This document shows positions 1 to 6,477 of a DNA stretch of 8,394 nt, one piece after another. Position numbers and translations under genes: made by a program. Each line of letters opens with the position of its first letter. Within the stretch, counting starts at the first letter, position 1. The DNA comes from Cytophagales bacterium (lineage in GTDB: Bacteria; Bacteroidota; Bacteroidia; Cytophagales; Cyclobacteriaceae), in NCBI GenBank assembly GCA_003504855.1, contig DNZD01000311.1, positions 1 through 8,394 on the forward strand. The letters are read 5' to 3'. Under the pieces are notes generated by a model. That model was not told where the DNA came from. It saw only the letters and a program-made list of their open reading frames with translations, and searched no databases.

Positions 1-730
1 GCACCGATTGAGCCGACGTCTCCGCATGGCCCAACATGGCCAAAGCCTGATTCAGTCGCATCTTGATGTCTTCACCATGTTCGCTGATGGCGAGGTTAGA
101 CTCCAATTCTTCCAGCTCATTTTCCCGCAGCTCCGCTTTTTGCAACTCGTCCAATTGAAAACGGATGAAGTCGTATTCGGTCTTCAGGCGGGTAGCTTCT
201 GCCGCAAGATCTTCATATTGCTGCCGGCTGCTCAAAAACTGTTGCCAGGCTTGCTGGTATTCTGCCAGCAATGCGGCGTGTCCGGCATAACTGTCTATCA
301 GACTAAGTTGGAAACGATTAGATCCCAGTTCCAGGGTCTCATGCTGGGAGTGAACATCCATCAACCTCGAACCGATTTTGCGCATCACATCGAGCGTCAC
401 CGGGGTATCGTTAATAAAGGCCCGACTCTTGCCACCCGGACTTATTTCCCGGCGAAAAACAGTCTCATCCTGGTAGTCCAGGTCATGCTCTTCAAAGAGG
501 GAGCGGAGACGATAAGGCTGGACGTCAAATATGCCTTCAGTGACACATTTTTCGGATTCGTCCCACAGCACCTTGGTGTCAGCACGATTGCCCATCAATA
601 AGCCAATCGCGCCAAGCATGATCGATTTTCCCGCACCGGTCTCACCGGTAATCACCGTAAGTTGGGGGGATGGGCGTAATTCCAGCTGCCGGATCAGGGC
701 GTAATTTCGAATGGTCAGTTGCTGTAGCAT
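1..730 (-). CDS. recN: DNA repair protein RecN, N-terminal part (cut by window edge)
   Basis: Partial gene: the ATG is at 730-728 and the frame stays open for 243 codons to position 2, where the window ends; full RecN proteins are about 550 residues. RecN is an SMC-like ATPase that acts at DNA double-strand breaks during recombinational repair. The N-terminus opens with MLQQLTIRNYALI, a typical RecN start. A Walker A loop, GETGAGKS, lies at residues 29-36, followed by MGNRADTK, also typical of the family. The RecN motif appears here as DVHSQHE at residues 125-131. From about residue 150 the sequence becomes rich in Glu, Leu, Gln and Lys, as expected for the start of the coiled-coil arm. The Walker B half lies outside the window. 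It is the last visible gene of the minus-strand run, 22 bases after the porD-like stop. No Shine-Dalgarno sequence precedes the start. Confidence 0.95.
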   Translation of the reverse strand, partial: MLQQLTIRNYALIRQLELRPSPQLTVITGETGAGKSIMLGAIGLLMGNRADTKVLWDESEKCVTEGIFDVQPYRLRSLFEEHDLDYQDETVFRREISPGGKSRAFINDTPVTLDVMRKIGSRLMDVHSQHETLELGSNRFQLSLIDSYAGHAALLAEYQQAWQQFLSSRQQYEDLAAEATRLKTEYDFIRFQLDELQKAELRENELEELESNLAISEHGEDIKMRLNQALAMLGHAETSAQSV

Positions 731-752
731 AGCCGACCAAAAATAACAGGAA

Positions 753-1649
753 TTAATTCGAAGAAATAATCTTTTGGTAGATGTTCCGCTTCGGGTCCAG
801 GGCCGTCAGCAGGTCAAACGCCTCTCGCCGAACCCCGATATTCCCTTCAGAAAAGATATTAACCAATTCGTTGGCCTTGGCGTCGAAAAAGGAAACGATA
901 AAAATTGAATTGGGATAAATCTGCCACACGGTCTTGATGTTTTTAAGCACATTCAACACCATTTGCCGGCTATCGTCCGGGTTTTTGTCAAACGTGTCGA
1001 GGGCCTGGCGATGGTACCGGTAGGTATTCTTGCGCAGCTCGGTCATTTGGGTGTTATTGATGTTTTCAATGAGGTTGTACCGGTTACGGTTACTGCCAAT
1101 GCTCTGCCAGCCGGGTCGGTTCGAGGATTGGGCATTGTTAACCACCATCAATGCCTTTTGAAAGTAGGTATCACCCCCTTTTTCTGCGAAAGAGTCATAG
1201 TCCATGCCGAGGATGATATAGGCATAGTAGGCCAGCATGGATGTCAGGTTGTTGATGTAGGCGTTATCGTTGTATTCAAGTGGTTGTGACTCGATATATT
1301 CGAATTCCCATTCGCGGTCAGCAAAATTCATCAGCACCGTTTCGTAGTTGGAATTATAGACAGGTCGCGCCACGGTAATCTGTGCGCTGGCAATAAACGA
1401 ACCAATCGATGGCATCCGTGAGATATTCAGGAATATGGCGCAGTTGATACGCTCATGGTTCTTGTAGATATCGGTAGACCATTTTCGGCTGTTCATGAAC
1501 AGGGCGATGCTTCGCTCCATGTCCTTGAATACGTTTCGGTCTGAAGTTTGAATCTGATCCGCGTTAATGGTCACCTTGCAGTTGAGTTCCTGCCCATGGG
1601 CAATTGCCGATAGCACCAGAAGCGATCCGATGAGCCAGCCCCTACGCAT
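753..1649 (-). CDS. porD: DUF4835 / PorD-family secreted protein
   Basis: A 298-residue protein with a signal peptide: MRRG, then a hydrophobic stretch at about residues 5-18, with likely cleavage near AHG-Q (19/20). It belongs to the Bacteroidota family DUF4835, recognisable from QELNCKVTINADQIQ at residues 20-34, the DRNVFKDMERSI segment that follows, and the C-terminal FDLLTALDPKRNIYQKI. Some databases call this family type IX secretion protein PorD; I recall that name rather than derive it here, and its biochemical role is not known to me. The mature protein should be periplasmic and contains Cys24 and Cys70, which could pair. The start overlaps the end of coaBC by 8 bases, suggesting coupled translation, and recN follows after 22 bases. 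The family is normally found between coaBC and recN, which supports the call. No truncation or frameshift is seen. Confidence 0.88.
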   Translation of the reverse strand: MRRGWLIGSLLVLSAIAHGQELNCKVTINADQIQTSDRNVFKDMERSIALFMNSRKWSTDIYKNHERINCAIFLNISRMPSIGSFIASAQITVARPVYNSNYETVLMNFADREWEFEYIESQPLEYNDNAYINNLTSMLAYYAYIILGMDYDSFAEKGGDTYFQKALMVVNNAQSSNRPGWQSIGSNRNRYNLIENINNTQMTELRKNTYRYHRQALDTFDKNPDDSRQMVLNVLKNIKTVWQIYPNSIFIVSFFDAKANELVNIFSEGNIGVRREAFDLLTALDPKRNIYQKIISSN

Positions 1650-2841
1650 GCAATTTGATGATGGCTTGTACGATGTCTTCCGCGACCGCGGTTTTGGCTT
1701 TGAGGGGTACCACCACCGATGAACCGCCCCGGCTCAGGATTTCAACCTGATTGGTATCGTGACCAAAACCGGCTCCGGGATTGTTGAGGGAATTCAATAC
1801 GATGAGGTCAAAGTTCTTTGACACGAGTTTTTTCTCAGCATTGGCTTTTTCATGTTCTGTCTCAAGGGCAAAGCCAACGATGATTTGTCCAGCCTTTTTG
1901 CGACCACCCAGTTGTGCTGCGATGTCAACCGTTTTGGTTAGTTCCAGGGTGAGGCTGCCATCCTGTTTCTTTATTTTTTGTGCCGATCGATGCAACGGCC
2001 GATAGTCAGCTACAGCTGCCGACAGTACGATAATCTGAGAGGCATCAAAGTATTTGTCGCAGGTGTTGTACATATCCTCGGCGGAAGTCACTGCGTGGAC
2101 TTTGATGCGGGGATGCCTAGCCTGCTGATGGGTAGGGCCTGTCACCAGGTGCACTTGTGCGCCTTGTTTAGCTAATGATTCTGCGATGGCAAAGCCCATT
2201 TTTCCCGTGGAGTGATTTCCAATAAAACGCACCGGATCAAGGGCTTCGTATGTGGGACCTGCTGTTACAAGCGCTTGCTTGCCTTTGAGCAGGCCCGAAC
2301 CACTAAAATGGGATTCCAGGTGCTGAATAATTTCTTCTGGTTCTGCCATCCGCCCCGGGCCGGTTAGGCCAGAGGCCAGGTCGCCAATGCCGGGGGTAAT
2401 GAGGTGATTGCCGAAGGATTGCAGTCGACTGATATTTTCCCGCGTTGCGGGGTGCTGGAGCATGTCCAGGTCCATTGCCGGTGCAAAGAACACCGGACTT
2501 CGGGCGGAGAGGTACGTTGCCAGTAGCAGGTTATCGCAGATCCCATGGCTCATGGCAGCCAAGGTATTTGCGGTGGCCGGTGCGATCACCAGGGCATCGG
2601 CCCACAGGCCAAGGGCCACGTGGTTGTTCCAGGTTCCGGTGTCGTGATCTCCGAAATCAGTTAGCACTGGTTTTCCCGAAAGGGTAGCCAGGGTAAGGGG
2701 CGTGATGAAGTTGCGGGCATCGGGTGTCATTATCACCTGAACTTCCGCCTGCTGCTTCACCAGCAAGCGAACAATCAGTGCAGCTTTATAGGCAGCAATA
2801 CTGCCTGTGACCCCCAGCAAGATCTTCTTGCCCGAAAGCAT
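1642..2841 (-). CDS. coaBC: Bifunctional CoaBC: phosphopantothenoylcysteine synthetase/decarboxylase
   Basis: A 399-residue cytoplasmic enzyme for steps two and three of coenzyme A synthesis from 4'-phosphopantothenate: CoaB joins cysteine, using CTP in bacteria, and CoaC (FMN) decarboxylates the product. The CoaC half, residues 1-180, has the flavoprotein start KILLGVTGSIAAYKA, the catalytic-type His74 in WNNHVALG, and APATANT at residues 87-93. The CoaB half, from about residue 187, begins LVTAGPTYEALDPVRFIGNHSTGKMG with Asn209, then AAVADY at 275-280, and KIKK at 289-292 with the conserved Lys. Two canonical decarboxylase positions differ: the PxMNxxMW motif reads PAMDLDML (121-128), and the Cys of the ACG..GPGRM clamp is Ser157 (ASGLTGPGRM). 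I believe both are common in Bacteroidota. The start lies one base after the rpoZ stop (TGACATG), and the end overlaps the next gene by 8 bases. Confidence 0.97.
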   Translation of the reverse strand: MLSGKKILLGVTGSIAAYKAALIVRLLVKQQAEVQVIMTPDARNFITPLTLATLSGKPVLTDFGDHDTGTWNNHVALGLWADALVIAPATANTLAAMSHGICDNLLLATYLSARSPVFFAPAMDLDMLQHPATRENISRLQSFGNHLITPGIGDLASGLTGPGRMAEPEEIIQHLESHFSGSGLLKGKQALVTAGPTYEALDPVRFIGNHSTGKMGFAIAESLAKQGAQVHLVTGPTHQQARHPRIKVHAVTSAEDMYNTCDKYFDASQIIVLSAAVADYRPLHRSAQKIKKQDGSLTLELTKTVDIAAQLGGRKKAGQIIVGFALETEHEKANAEKKLVSKNFDLIVLNSLNNPGAGFGHDTNQVEILSRGGSSVVVPLKAKTAVAEDIVQAIIKLHA

Positions 2842-2842
2842 G

Positions 2843-3163
2843 TCAGGCTTCTGTCTTGGGTTCCTCGGTACGGCGACGATACATTACTTTGCCTTCGAGA
2901 AATTCTTCCAATGCCGTTGTCGTGGGCTTAGGGAGACGCTCATAGAACTTGGAGATCTCAATCTGCTCACGGTTTTCGAACACTTCTTCCAGGTTGTCCA
3001 CCGTAGTGGCAAACTCAGCCAGTTTGTTGTTAAGCTCTTCCTTGATGTTAATAGCGATCTGACGGGCTCGCTTGGAGATAACCACTACAGATTCGTAGAC
3101 GTTGCCGGTGCCGGCTGCGATCTTGTCAACATCGCGGGTAATGATTGATGGTTGGGTTGCCAT
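2843..3163 (-). CDS. rpoZ: RNA polymerase omega subunit (RpoZ/Rpb6 family)
   Basis: A 106-residue protein of the omega/Rpb6 family, the small RNA polymerase subunit that helps fold and hold the beta-prime chain. The core family signature is NVYESVVVISKRARQIA at residues 21-37, matching the helix with the omega KRARQ sequence. The end has the Bacteroidota-type LPKPTTTALEEFLEGKV (77-93) followed by a short basic then acidic tail (YRRRTEEPKTEA). There is no signal peptide or membrane segment. It sits between bamD (5 bases upstream) and coaBC (1 base downstream), an arrangement usual in this phylum. The pairing with coaBC echoes the closeness of rpoZ and the CoA/guanylate kinase genes in other bacteria. 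The upstream bases are AT-rich with no Shine-Dalgarno match. The omega family is short and divergent, so the neighbours add weight to the call. Confidence 0.92.
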   Translation of the reverse strand: MATQPSIITRDVDKIAAGTGNVYESVVVISKRARQIAINIKEELNNKLAEFATTVDNLEEVFENREQIEISKFYERLPKPTTTALEEFLEGKVMYRRRTEEPKTEA

Positions 3164-3168
3164 GATTA

Positions 3169-3996
3169 TTAAGATGGTTTATTGGGTTTAATACTTTTTA
3201 GTTTAGACAATTGCGCCTGACTTTCTGAATACATTTTCTCTGCATCCTTGAGAAAGGAACTGTTCGGGTAAGCATCTACAAATTCCTGATAGTAATTTAC
3301 AACGTTTGTGTATCGCTCTGTCTGTAGGTGCTGGAAACTGGCCAGTGCGTACCGGTATTGCGACACAATCTTCAGGTAAGCAATCTCTTCCAGGTACTTG
3401 GAGTCCGGATAAGCCTTCTTGAAGTTATCGAATGCGATCACCGCTGCCTTGTACATCTTGATCTTGAGGTACTGTCGTGCATTTTCAAAACCTTTGGCCT
3501 CCAGCTTTTGCTGACTGGCATTAATTACCTCAATTGCCTTTTCGCGGAAGGTACTGTTGGGGAAGCGGTTCAGGAAGTTTTGCATGGCAGCCATGGCTTC
3601 CAGCGAGCTTTTCTGATCGAGGTTTGAGTCCGGCGAGGACACAAACTGGGAGTAGGCATACATGAAGTAAGCTTCCTGGGCCAATGTACTTCGTCCGTAC
3701 GTTTCAAAGAACGTCTTAAACTGGTTGGATGCCAGCAAGTAGGTCTTCTCGTAGTATTGGCAATAGGCAAGATAAAATTCCACCTTTTCGCCTTCCGGAA
3801 GCCCCCGCACTACGGGCAAAATCTCTTCAAATAGAATGGCTGTGTGGTAGTAGTCTTTCTTGTTGTAGTAGTTTAGGCCGGCATCGTACTTAATACGCCA
3901 GTCTTCGCTCTTTTGAATCTTGCGGAAATTGCCGCAGGCACCCGACAACAGCACGAGAGCCAATACCCCACAAAGCGTAAACAGTTTTCCAGGCAT
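3169..3996 (-). CDS. bamD: Outer membrane assembly lipoprotein BamD
   Basis: BamD is the TPR lipoprotein partner of BamA in inserting beta-barrel proteins into the outer membrane. I place the start at the ATG at 3996, giving 275 residues, although the frame is open to an ATG at 4044 (291 residues). The shorter form starts MPGKLFTLCGVLALVLLSGAC, a compact lipoprotein signal with Cys21 as the lipidation site; the extra 16 residues would give an unusually long N-region and contain a promoter-like TATATTTG. The lipobox (SGAC) is slightly non-standard. The mature part begins GNFRKIQKSEDWRIKYDAG and continues with tyrosine- and alanine-rich TPR-like helices, including YYNKKDYYHTAILFEEIL, RFPNST, AYPDSKYLEE and AYPNSSFLKDAEK, which is typical of Bacteroidota BamD. 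It ends 5 bases before rpoZ and starts 67 bases after the T9SS-sorted gene. No Shine-Dalgarno sequence is visible. Confidence 0.92.
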   Translation of the reverse strand: MPGKLFTLCGVLALVLLSGACGNFRKIQKSEDWRIKYDAGLNYYNKKDYYHTAILFEEILPVVRGLPEGEKVEFYLAYCQYYEKTYLLASNQFKTFFETYGRSTLAQEAYFMYAYSQFVSSPDSNLDQKSSLEAMAAMQNFLNRFPNSTFREKAIEVINASQQKLEAKGFENARQYLKIKMYKAAVIAFDNFKKAYPDSKYLEEIAYLKIVSQYRYALASFQHLQTERYTNVVNYYQEFVDAYPNSSFLKDAEKMYSESQAQLSKLKSIKPNKPS

Positions 3997-4007
3997 AAAC
4001 AAGGGCG

Positions 4008-4039
4008 CAAATATACGATTCAGGCTCACATTCCTGAAA
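4008..4039 (-). promoter_or_regulatory. Putative Bacteroidota-type promoter for bamD-rpoZ-coaBC-porD-recN
   Basis: On the minus strand TATATTTG (4015-4008) matches the Bacteroidota -7 consensus TAnnTTTG exactly. TTTC (4039-4036), one base from the -33 TTTG, lies 20 bases upstream. The -7 box ends 11 bases before the ATG at 3996, so the transcript leader would be very short. This gives bamD its own promoter in addition to readthrough from the T9SS gene. The inverted repeat at 4019-4038 fills the spacer. Confidence 0.5.
4019..4038. repeat. Inverted repeat TTCAGG-8-CCTGAA inside the bamD promoter spacer
   Basis: Perfect 6-base arms, ttcagg at 4019-4024 and cctgaa at 4033-4038, are separated by 8 bases. 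The repeat lies between the putative -33 and -7 boxes and stops 3 bases before the -7 box. It could be an operator or an RNA hairpin in transcripts coming from the T9SS gene. A repeat this short can easily arise by chance. Confidence 0.35.
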
Positions 4040-4063
4040 TCCAACTCAAAACGCTGATTAAGG

Positions 4064-4771
4064 CTATTTTCGTACTACCAACTTGCGGGTCAGCACGCCG
4101 ATATTGTCCAGGTAAACCGTGTAGAAATAAACACCGGATGCTAATTCATCGGCTTGAATCTTGACTTTCGATTCGTTGGCGGGCAGGTCATAACTCCCCA
4201 CCGGACTCCCTAAAATGTTGTGAATCACCACTTTGGCTTTTAATGTCTCGTTAGTGAGGCGATAGTCGATATATGCCAGATCAGCAATGGGGTTGGGGTA
4301 GATATCGTGGATAGAGATATCCCTGGATTGAAAAACAAGTGATTTGGCAGGCTTCTCTTCAACTGCAATAGAGACGGTGTGCTCCATGCCCAGGGCGGGG
4401 TTTCCGCGAGGGAATACTTCAAAACGGAAGGTATTGTTTGCGTTCGAAAGGCCTGTTTCGACTGTAAAATAGAGGTTAGTAAGGGTTTCGCCGGGTTCTA
4501 TGCGCTTGGAAAACTGATCCAGACCGGGCTCCAGGCACTCATCGTCGATGCAGAAATAGGCTTTCTGGTTAAGTCCAATTTCACCCTGCGCTTTGCGGAT
4601 GATGTAGAAATGTGGCTTGTCTGAAGTGTTGCGTATCCGAATGGGGATTTTCAAATTCTGCCCGTATCCCGCCTGATAACTGTCCTGACGATCGACCCAG
4701 TCGAACGTCTGTGCCCGGGCTACTAACCCCAGGACCAACAGGAAGAACGAAAGAAGAATTCGTTTTGTCAT
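4064..4771 (-). CDS. Small secreted protein with a type A T9SS C-terminal sorting domain
   Basis: A 235-residue protein. Residues 1-20 form a signal peptide (MTKRILLSFFLLVLGLVARA, then QTF). The last 80 or so residues are a type A T9SS sorting domain: ISIHDIYPNPIADLAYIDY with YPNP at 158-161, VVIHNILGSPV, a stretch ending ELASGVYFYTVYLDN, and the basic end LTRKLVVRK. Such domains send proteins across the outer membrane through T9SS, after which the domain is removed and the protein is usually anchored. The central part, about residues 21-140, appears all-beta and Ig-like, with IPIRIRNTSDKPHFYII and a close cysteine pair in CIDDEC (74 and 79) that could form a disulfide once exported. I do not recognise a catalytic motif, so the function is unknown. 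It is the first gene of the minus-strand run ending in recN, 67 bases before bamD, and has its own promoter-like sequence upstream. Confidence 0.88.
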   Translation of the reverse strand: MTKRILLSFFLLVLGLVARAQTFDWVDRQDSYQAGYGQNLKIPIRIRNTSDKPHFYIIRKAQGEIGLNQKAYFCIDDECLEPGLDQFSKRIEPGETLTNLYFTVETGLSNANNTFRFEVFPRGNPALGMEHTVSIAVEEKPAKSLVFQSRDISIHDIYPNPIADLAYIDYRLTNETLKAKVVIHNILGSPVGSYDLPANESKVKIQADELASGVYFYTVYLDNIGVLTRKLVVRK

Positions 4772-4790
4772 GAGCAGAATTACCCAACTG

Positions 4791-4821
4791 AAAAGATACT
4801 GGAAAGCGAAAGGAACTCAAA
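4791..4821 (-). promoter_or_regulatory. Putative promoter for the T9SS-sorted gene and the operon behind it
   Basis: On the minus strand TTTG (4821-4818) is followed after 19 bases by TATCTTTT (4798-4791). This matches the Bacteroidota -33 TTTG / -7 TAnnTTTG pattern with only the last base of the -7 box wrong. The ATG at 4771 is 19 bases beyond the -7 box, leaving a leader of roughly 10-15 bases. It lies in the 120-base gap after the OstA-like gene, where a promoter is expected. Confidence 0.5.
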
Positions 4822-4831
4822 GAAAATTCCT

Positions 4832-4869
4832 AAAAAACCACGAAAGCAAGACAATAAGTTCTTGTTGCT
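4832..4869 (-). terminator. Weak candidate terminator after the OstA-like gene
   Basis: On the minus strand AGCAACAAGA (4869-4860) can pair with TCTTGCT (4851-4845) through a 3-base bulge and an 8-base loop. TTCGTGG and then six T (4837-4832) follow. The T-run is 7 bases from the stem and the stem is interrupted, so this is a poor match to an intrinsic terminator. It sits 23 bases past the stop codon, where one would be expected. Confidence 0.25.
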
Positions 4870-4891
4870 CCCGTTGCGCGAGGGGGATCTA

Positions 4892-6421
4892 CTACTTATG
4901 GGTTACTTCTTTTTGGGTAGGCCGTTCTTTGCCCCGCCAAATGAAGCCCTTCAATTGAAGCTCTTCAGGCTTGAGTTCTTTGGGAGGAATAAACGATGCA
5001 TCAGGCTTCCGGTAGAAACTGATGTTATTGACTTTTCCCTTTTGGAAGTTGATCCGCATGTTGCTACAGACGATTTTGTTCATGCCGGACATGATCGTAT
5101 ACTTTTCACTGGTCTTGTCCTCTTTCACTTCTTCTTTGGCCTGGAGGGCAAAGTACAAGCTCTCGCCATTGCCTTCCACCACCACGTGATGCAGGTTCTT
5201 TTCCGCAAAGTAAGCGGTCATCTTGCGACCTTTGATCTGGTTAAAATTCAATAGGGTATCCTGCGACACGACAAATGAGTTGGCAATCAGGTAAACGCGG
5301 TTGATTTTTTTGTCTTTCAGCAATATCTGAATGGAGTCGGCTGTCATCTGATTGCCGCTGGTCCAGAGTACCGGGTCTCGATAGAACACGAGTGTAGAGT
5401 CTTTGGCCTGGTAGGCTAGCGAATCTGCCTTGCCCTGCATGTCTTTCTTGAAAATCTTTACATGGTTATACGCCAGCAGTCGCTTCTTCGAAGGATCTTT
5501 GCTTTCAACAGACATCAGGGTGTCGGCTGAAATGAACAGGGTATCCTGGTCATCAGAAACCCGTGCGGCATAGGCATGACCATACACCTTGGAGATTCCG
5601 GTGGCGCGGTTGTAGTAACCTTCGTCTCCATAAATCTTCATGTTTTCTGTTTTTGAAGTCATCACCACATTGCCCTGGGCGCGGTACATCTTCTTGAGGT
5701 CATTTAGAAACAAGCGCGTGCCGGTCAGTTTGTACTCTGGAGTTTCGAAGTCACCCTGGGCCAGGTCGGATTGTTTCATTTTGGTATCGTAGTACCCTTC
5801 CTTGTAATAGGCCACTCCGCCTTCTTTGTCTTCTACTTTGGTCAGCGCCCGGAAGTAAATACGTTTGTTATTGGAGTTGTATTGCAGGGTGTCGGACGTA
5901 AGCGTGTAGTCTTTGTTGACCCCAACCACGTTGGTCTTGAAGGAAGCCAGGTTTGCGTTGAGGTTGTAATAGCCCTTTACACTAGTGAGCGTATTGGTCG
6001 AGTCCACCAGTTTTCCATGGTTGAAATAAGTGGCGATGTTTTTCTTCCTGTCGAAATCAAGGAATTCAGTGTACAGGGTGGCCGTTTTCAGTTTGGTAAA
6101 GACAACCTGGCGGCGGAGGTAGGCTATTTTTTTGTTGCCGTCGTAGGTGAGGCGTGAAGCTGTGACGGTTACGGAGTCGCCCTCCACAATGCGAATGTGC
6201 CCAAAAGCGTCTACAAAATTTTTGGCCCGGTCAAATATGGCAGAGTCGCAATAGATGGTGGTCTCATTCTGTTCAAAGACCACTTCACCGATAAGCCAAT
6301 CGTTGCGCACGCCGTTTTCAACCGAGCCCGACAAGGTATTGGCGTGCTTCAGCGTCACCTTTTTCTGGGCAAACCCGGAAATCCCGCTCAGCAGGACCAA
6401 AATGAAGCACAGTCTTTTCAT
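4892..6421 (-). CDS. OstA/LptA-like periplasmic protein (lipopolysaccharide transport family)
   Basis: A 509-residue protein with a signal peptide cleaved near GFA-QKK (18/19). It belongs to the Bacteroidota OstA-like family (OstA_2/LptA fold), whose members are thought to act in moving lipopolysaccharide to the outer membrane. The sequence is a chain of short beta-rich repeats of the kind stacked in LptA, alternating a 'converted DNA-like' pattern of strand, turn and 'G.V' steps: DWLIGEVVFEQNETTIYCDSA (41-61), TLYTEFLDFDRKKNIATYF, YTLTSDTLQYNSNNKRIYF, YKLTGTRLFLNDLKKMYRAQG and KADSLAYQAKDSTLVFYRDP. The C-terminal part has SGMNKIVCSNMRI, then VNNISFYRKPDASFIPP and LKGFIWRGKERP, which look strongly conserved. 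E. coli LptA is only about 185 residues, so this protein is far longer, as is usual for the family here. It is divergent from tilS and followed by a 120-base gap, so probably transcribed alone. Confidence 0.9.
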   Translation of the reverse strand: MKRLCFILVLLSGISGFAQKKVTLKHANTLSGSVENGVRNDWLIGEVVFEQNETTIYCDSAIFDRAKNFVDAFGHIRIVEGDSVTVTASRLTYDGNKKIAYLRRQVVFTKLKTATLYTEFLDFDRKKNIATYFNHGKLVDSTNTLTSVKGYYNLNANLASFKTNVVGVNKDYTLTSDTLQYNSNNKRIYFRALTKVEDKEGGVAYYKEGYYDTKMKQSDLAQGDFETPEYKLTGTRLFLNDLKKMYRAQGNVVMTSKTENMKIYGDEGYYNRATGISKVYGHAYAARVSDDQDTLFISADTLMSVESKDPSKKRLLAYNHVKIFKKDMQGKADSLAYQAKDSTLVFYRDPVLWTSGNQMTADSIQILLKDKKINRVYLIANSFVVSQDTLLNFNQIKGRKMTAYFAEKNLHHVVVEGNGESLYFALQAKEEVKEDKTSEKYTIMSGMNKIVCSNMRINFQKGKVNNISFYRKPDASFIPPKELKPEELQLKGFIWRGKERPTQKEVTHK

Positions 6422-6428
6422 CCGGCCG

Positions 6429-6458
6429 CAAAGTTAGAAAAGCCGGTGAGACAGCAGA
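6429..6458 (-). promoter_or_regulatory. Putative promoter for the OstA-like gene
   Basis: On the minus strand TAACTTTG (6436-6429) matches TAnnTTTG exactly and ends 7 bases before the ATG at 6421. TCTG (6458-6455), one base from TTTG, is 18 bases upstream. The -7 box is enclosed by a short inverted repeat, ccggc (6422-6426) and gccgg (6442-6446). The mRNA would have almost no leader. Confidence 0.45.
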
Positions 6459-6465
6459 TTATTGA

Positions 6466-6473
6466 TAATTTTG
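6466..6473 (+). promoter_or_regulatory. Putative -7 box for tilS
   Basis: TAATTTTG matches the TAnnTTTG consensus exactly, only 4 bases before the GTG start of tilS at 6478. No TTG or TTTG lies at the usual distance upstream (ccgg is found there). If used, transcription would begin at or next to the start codon, giving a leaderless mRNA. The region is AT-rich, so a chance match is possible. Confidence 0.35.
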
Positions 6474-6477
6474 ATCT

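Noticed and set aside
8..601. Open frame of 197 codons on the plus strand
   Set aside because: It lies wholly opposite the RecN coding frame, which has a full set of family motifs; the plus-strand translation has no signal, motif or start context.
4862..5254. 130-codon plus-strand frame overlapping the end of the OstA-like gene
   Set aside because: It is antisense to a well-supported gene and its hydrophobic, Phe/His-rich product looks like the mirror of Lys/Asp-rich coding sequence.
5771..6157. 128-codon plus-strand frame with a Val/Phe-rich product, at first resembling a membrane protein
   Set aside because: Fully antisense to the OstA-like repeats; the hydrophobicity comes from reading their charged and tyrosine codons backwards.
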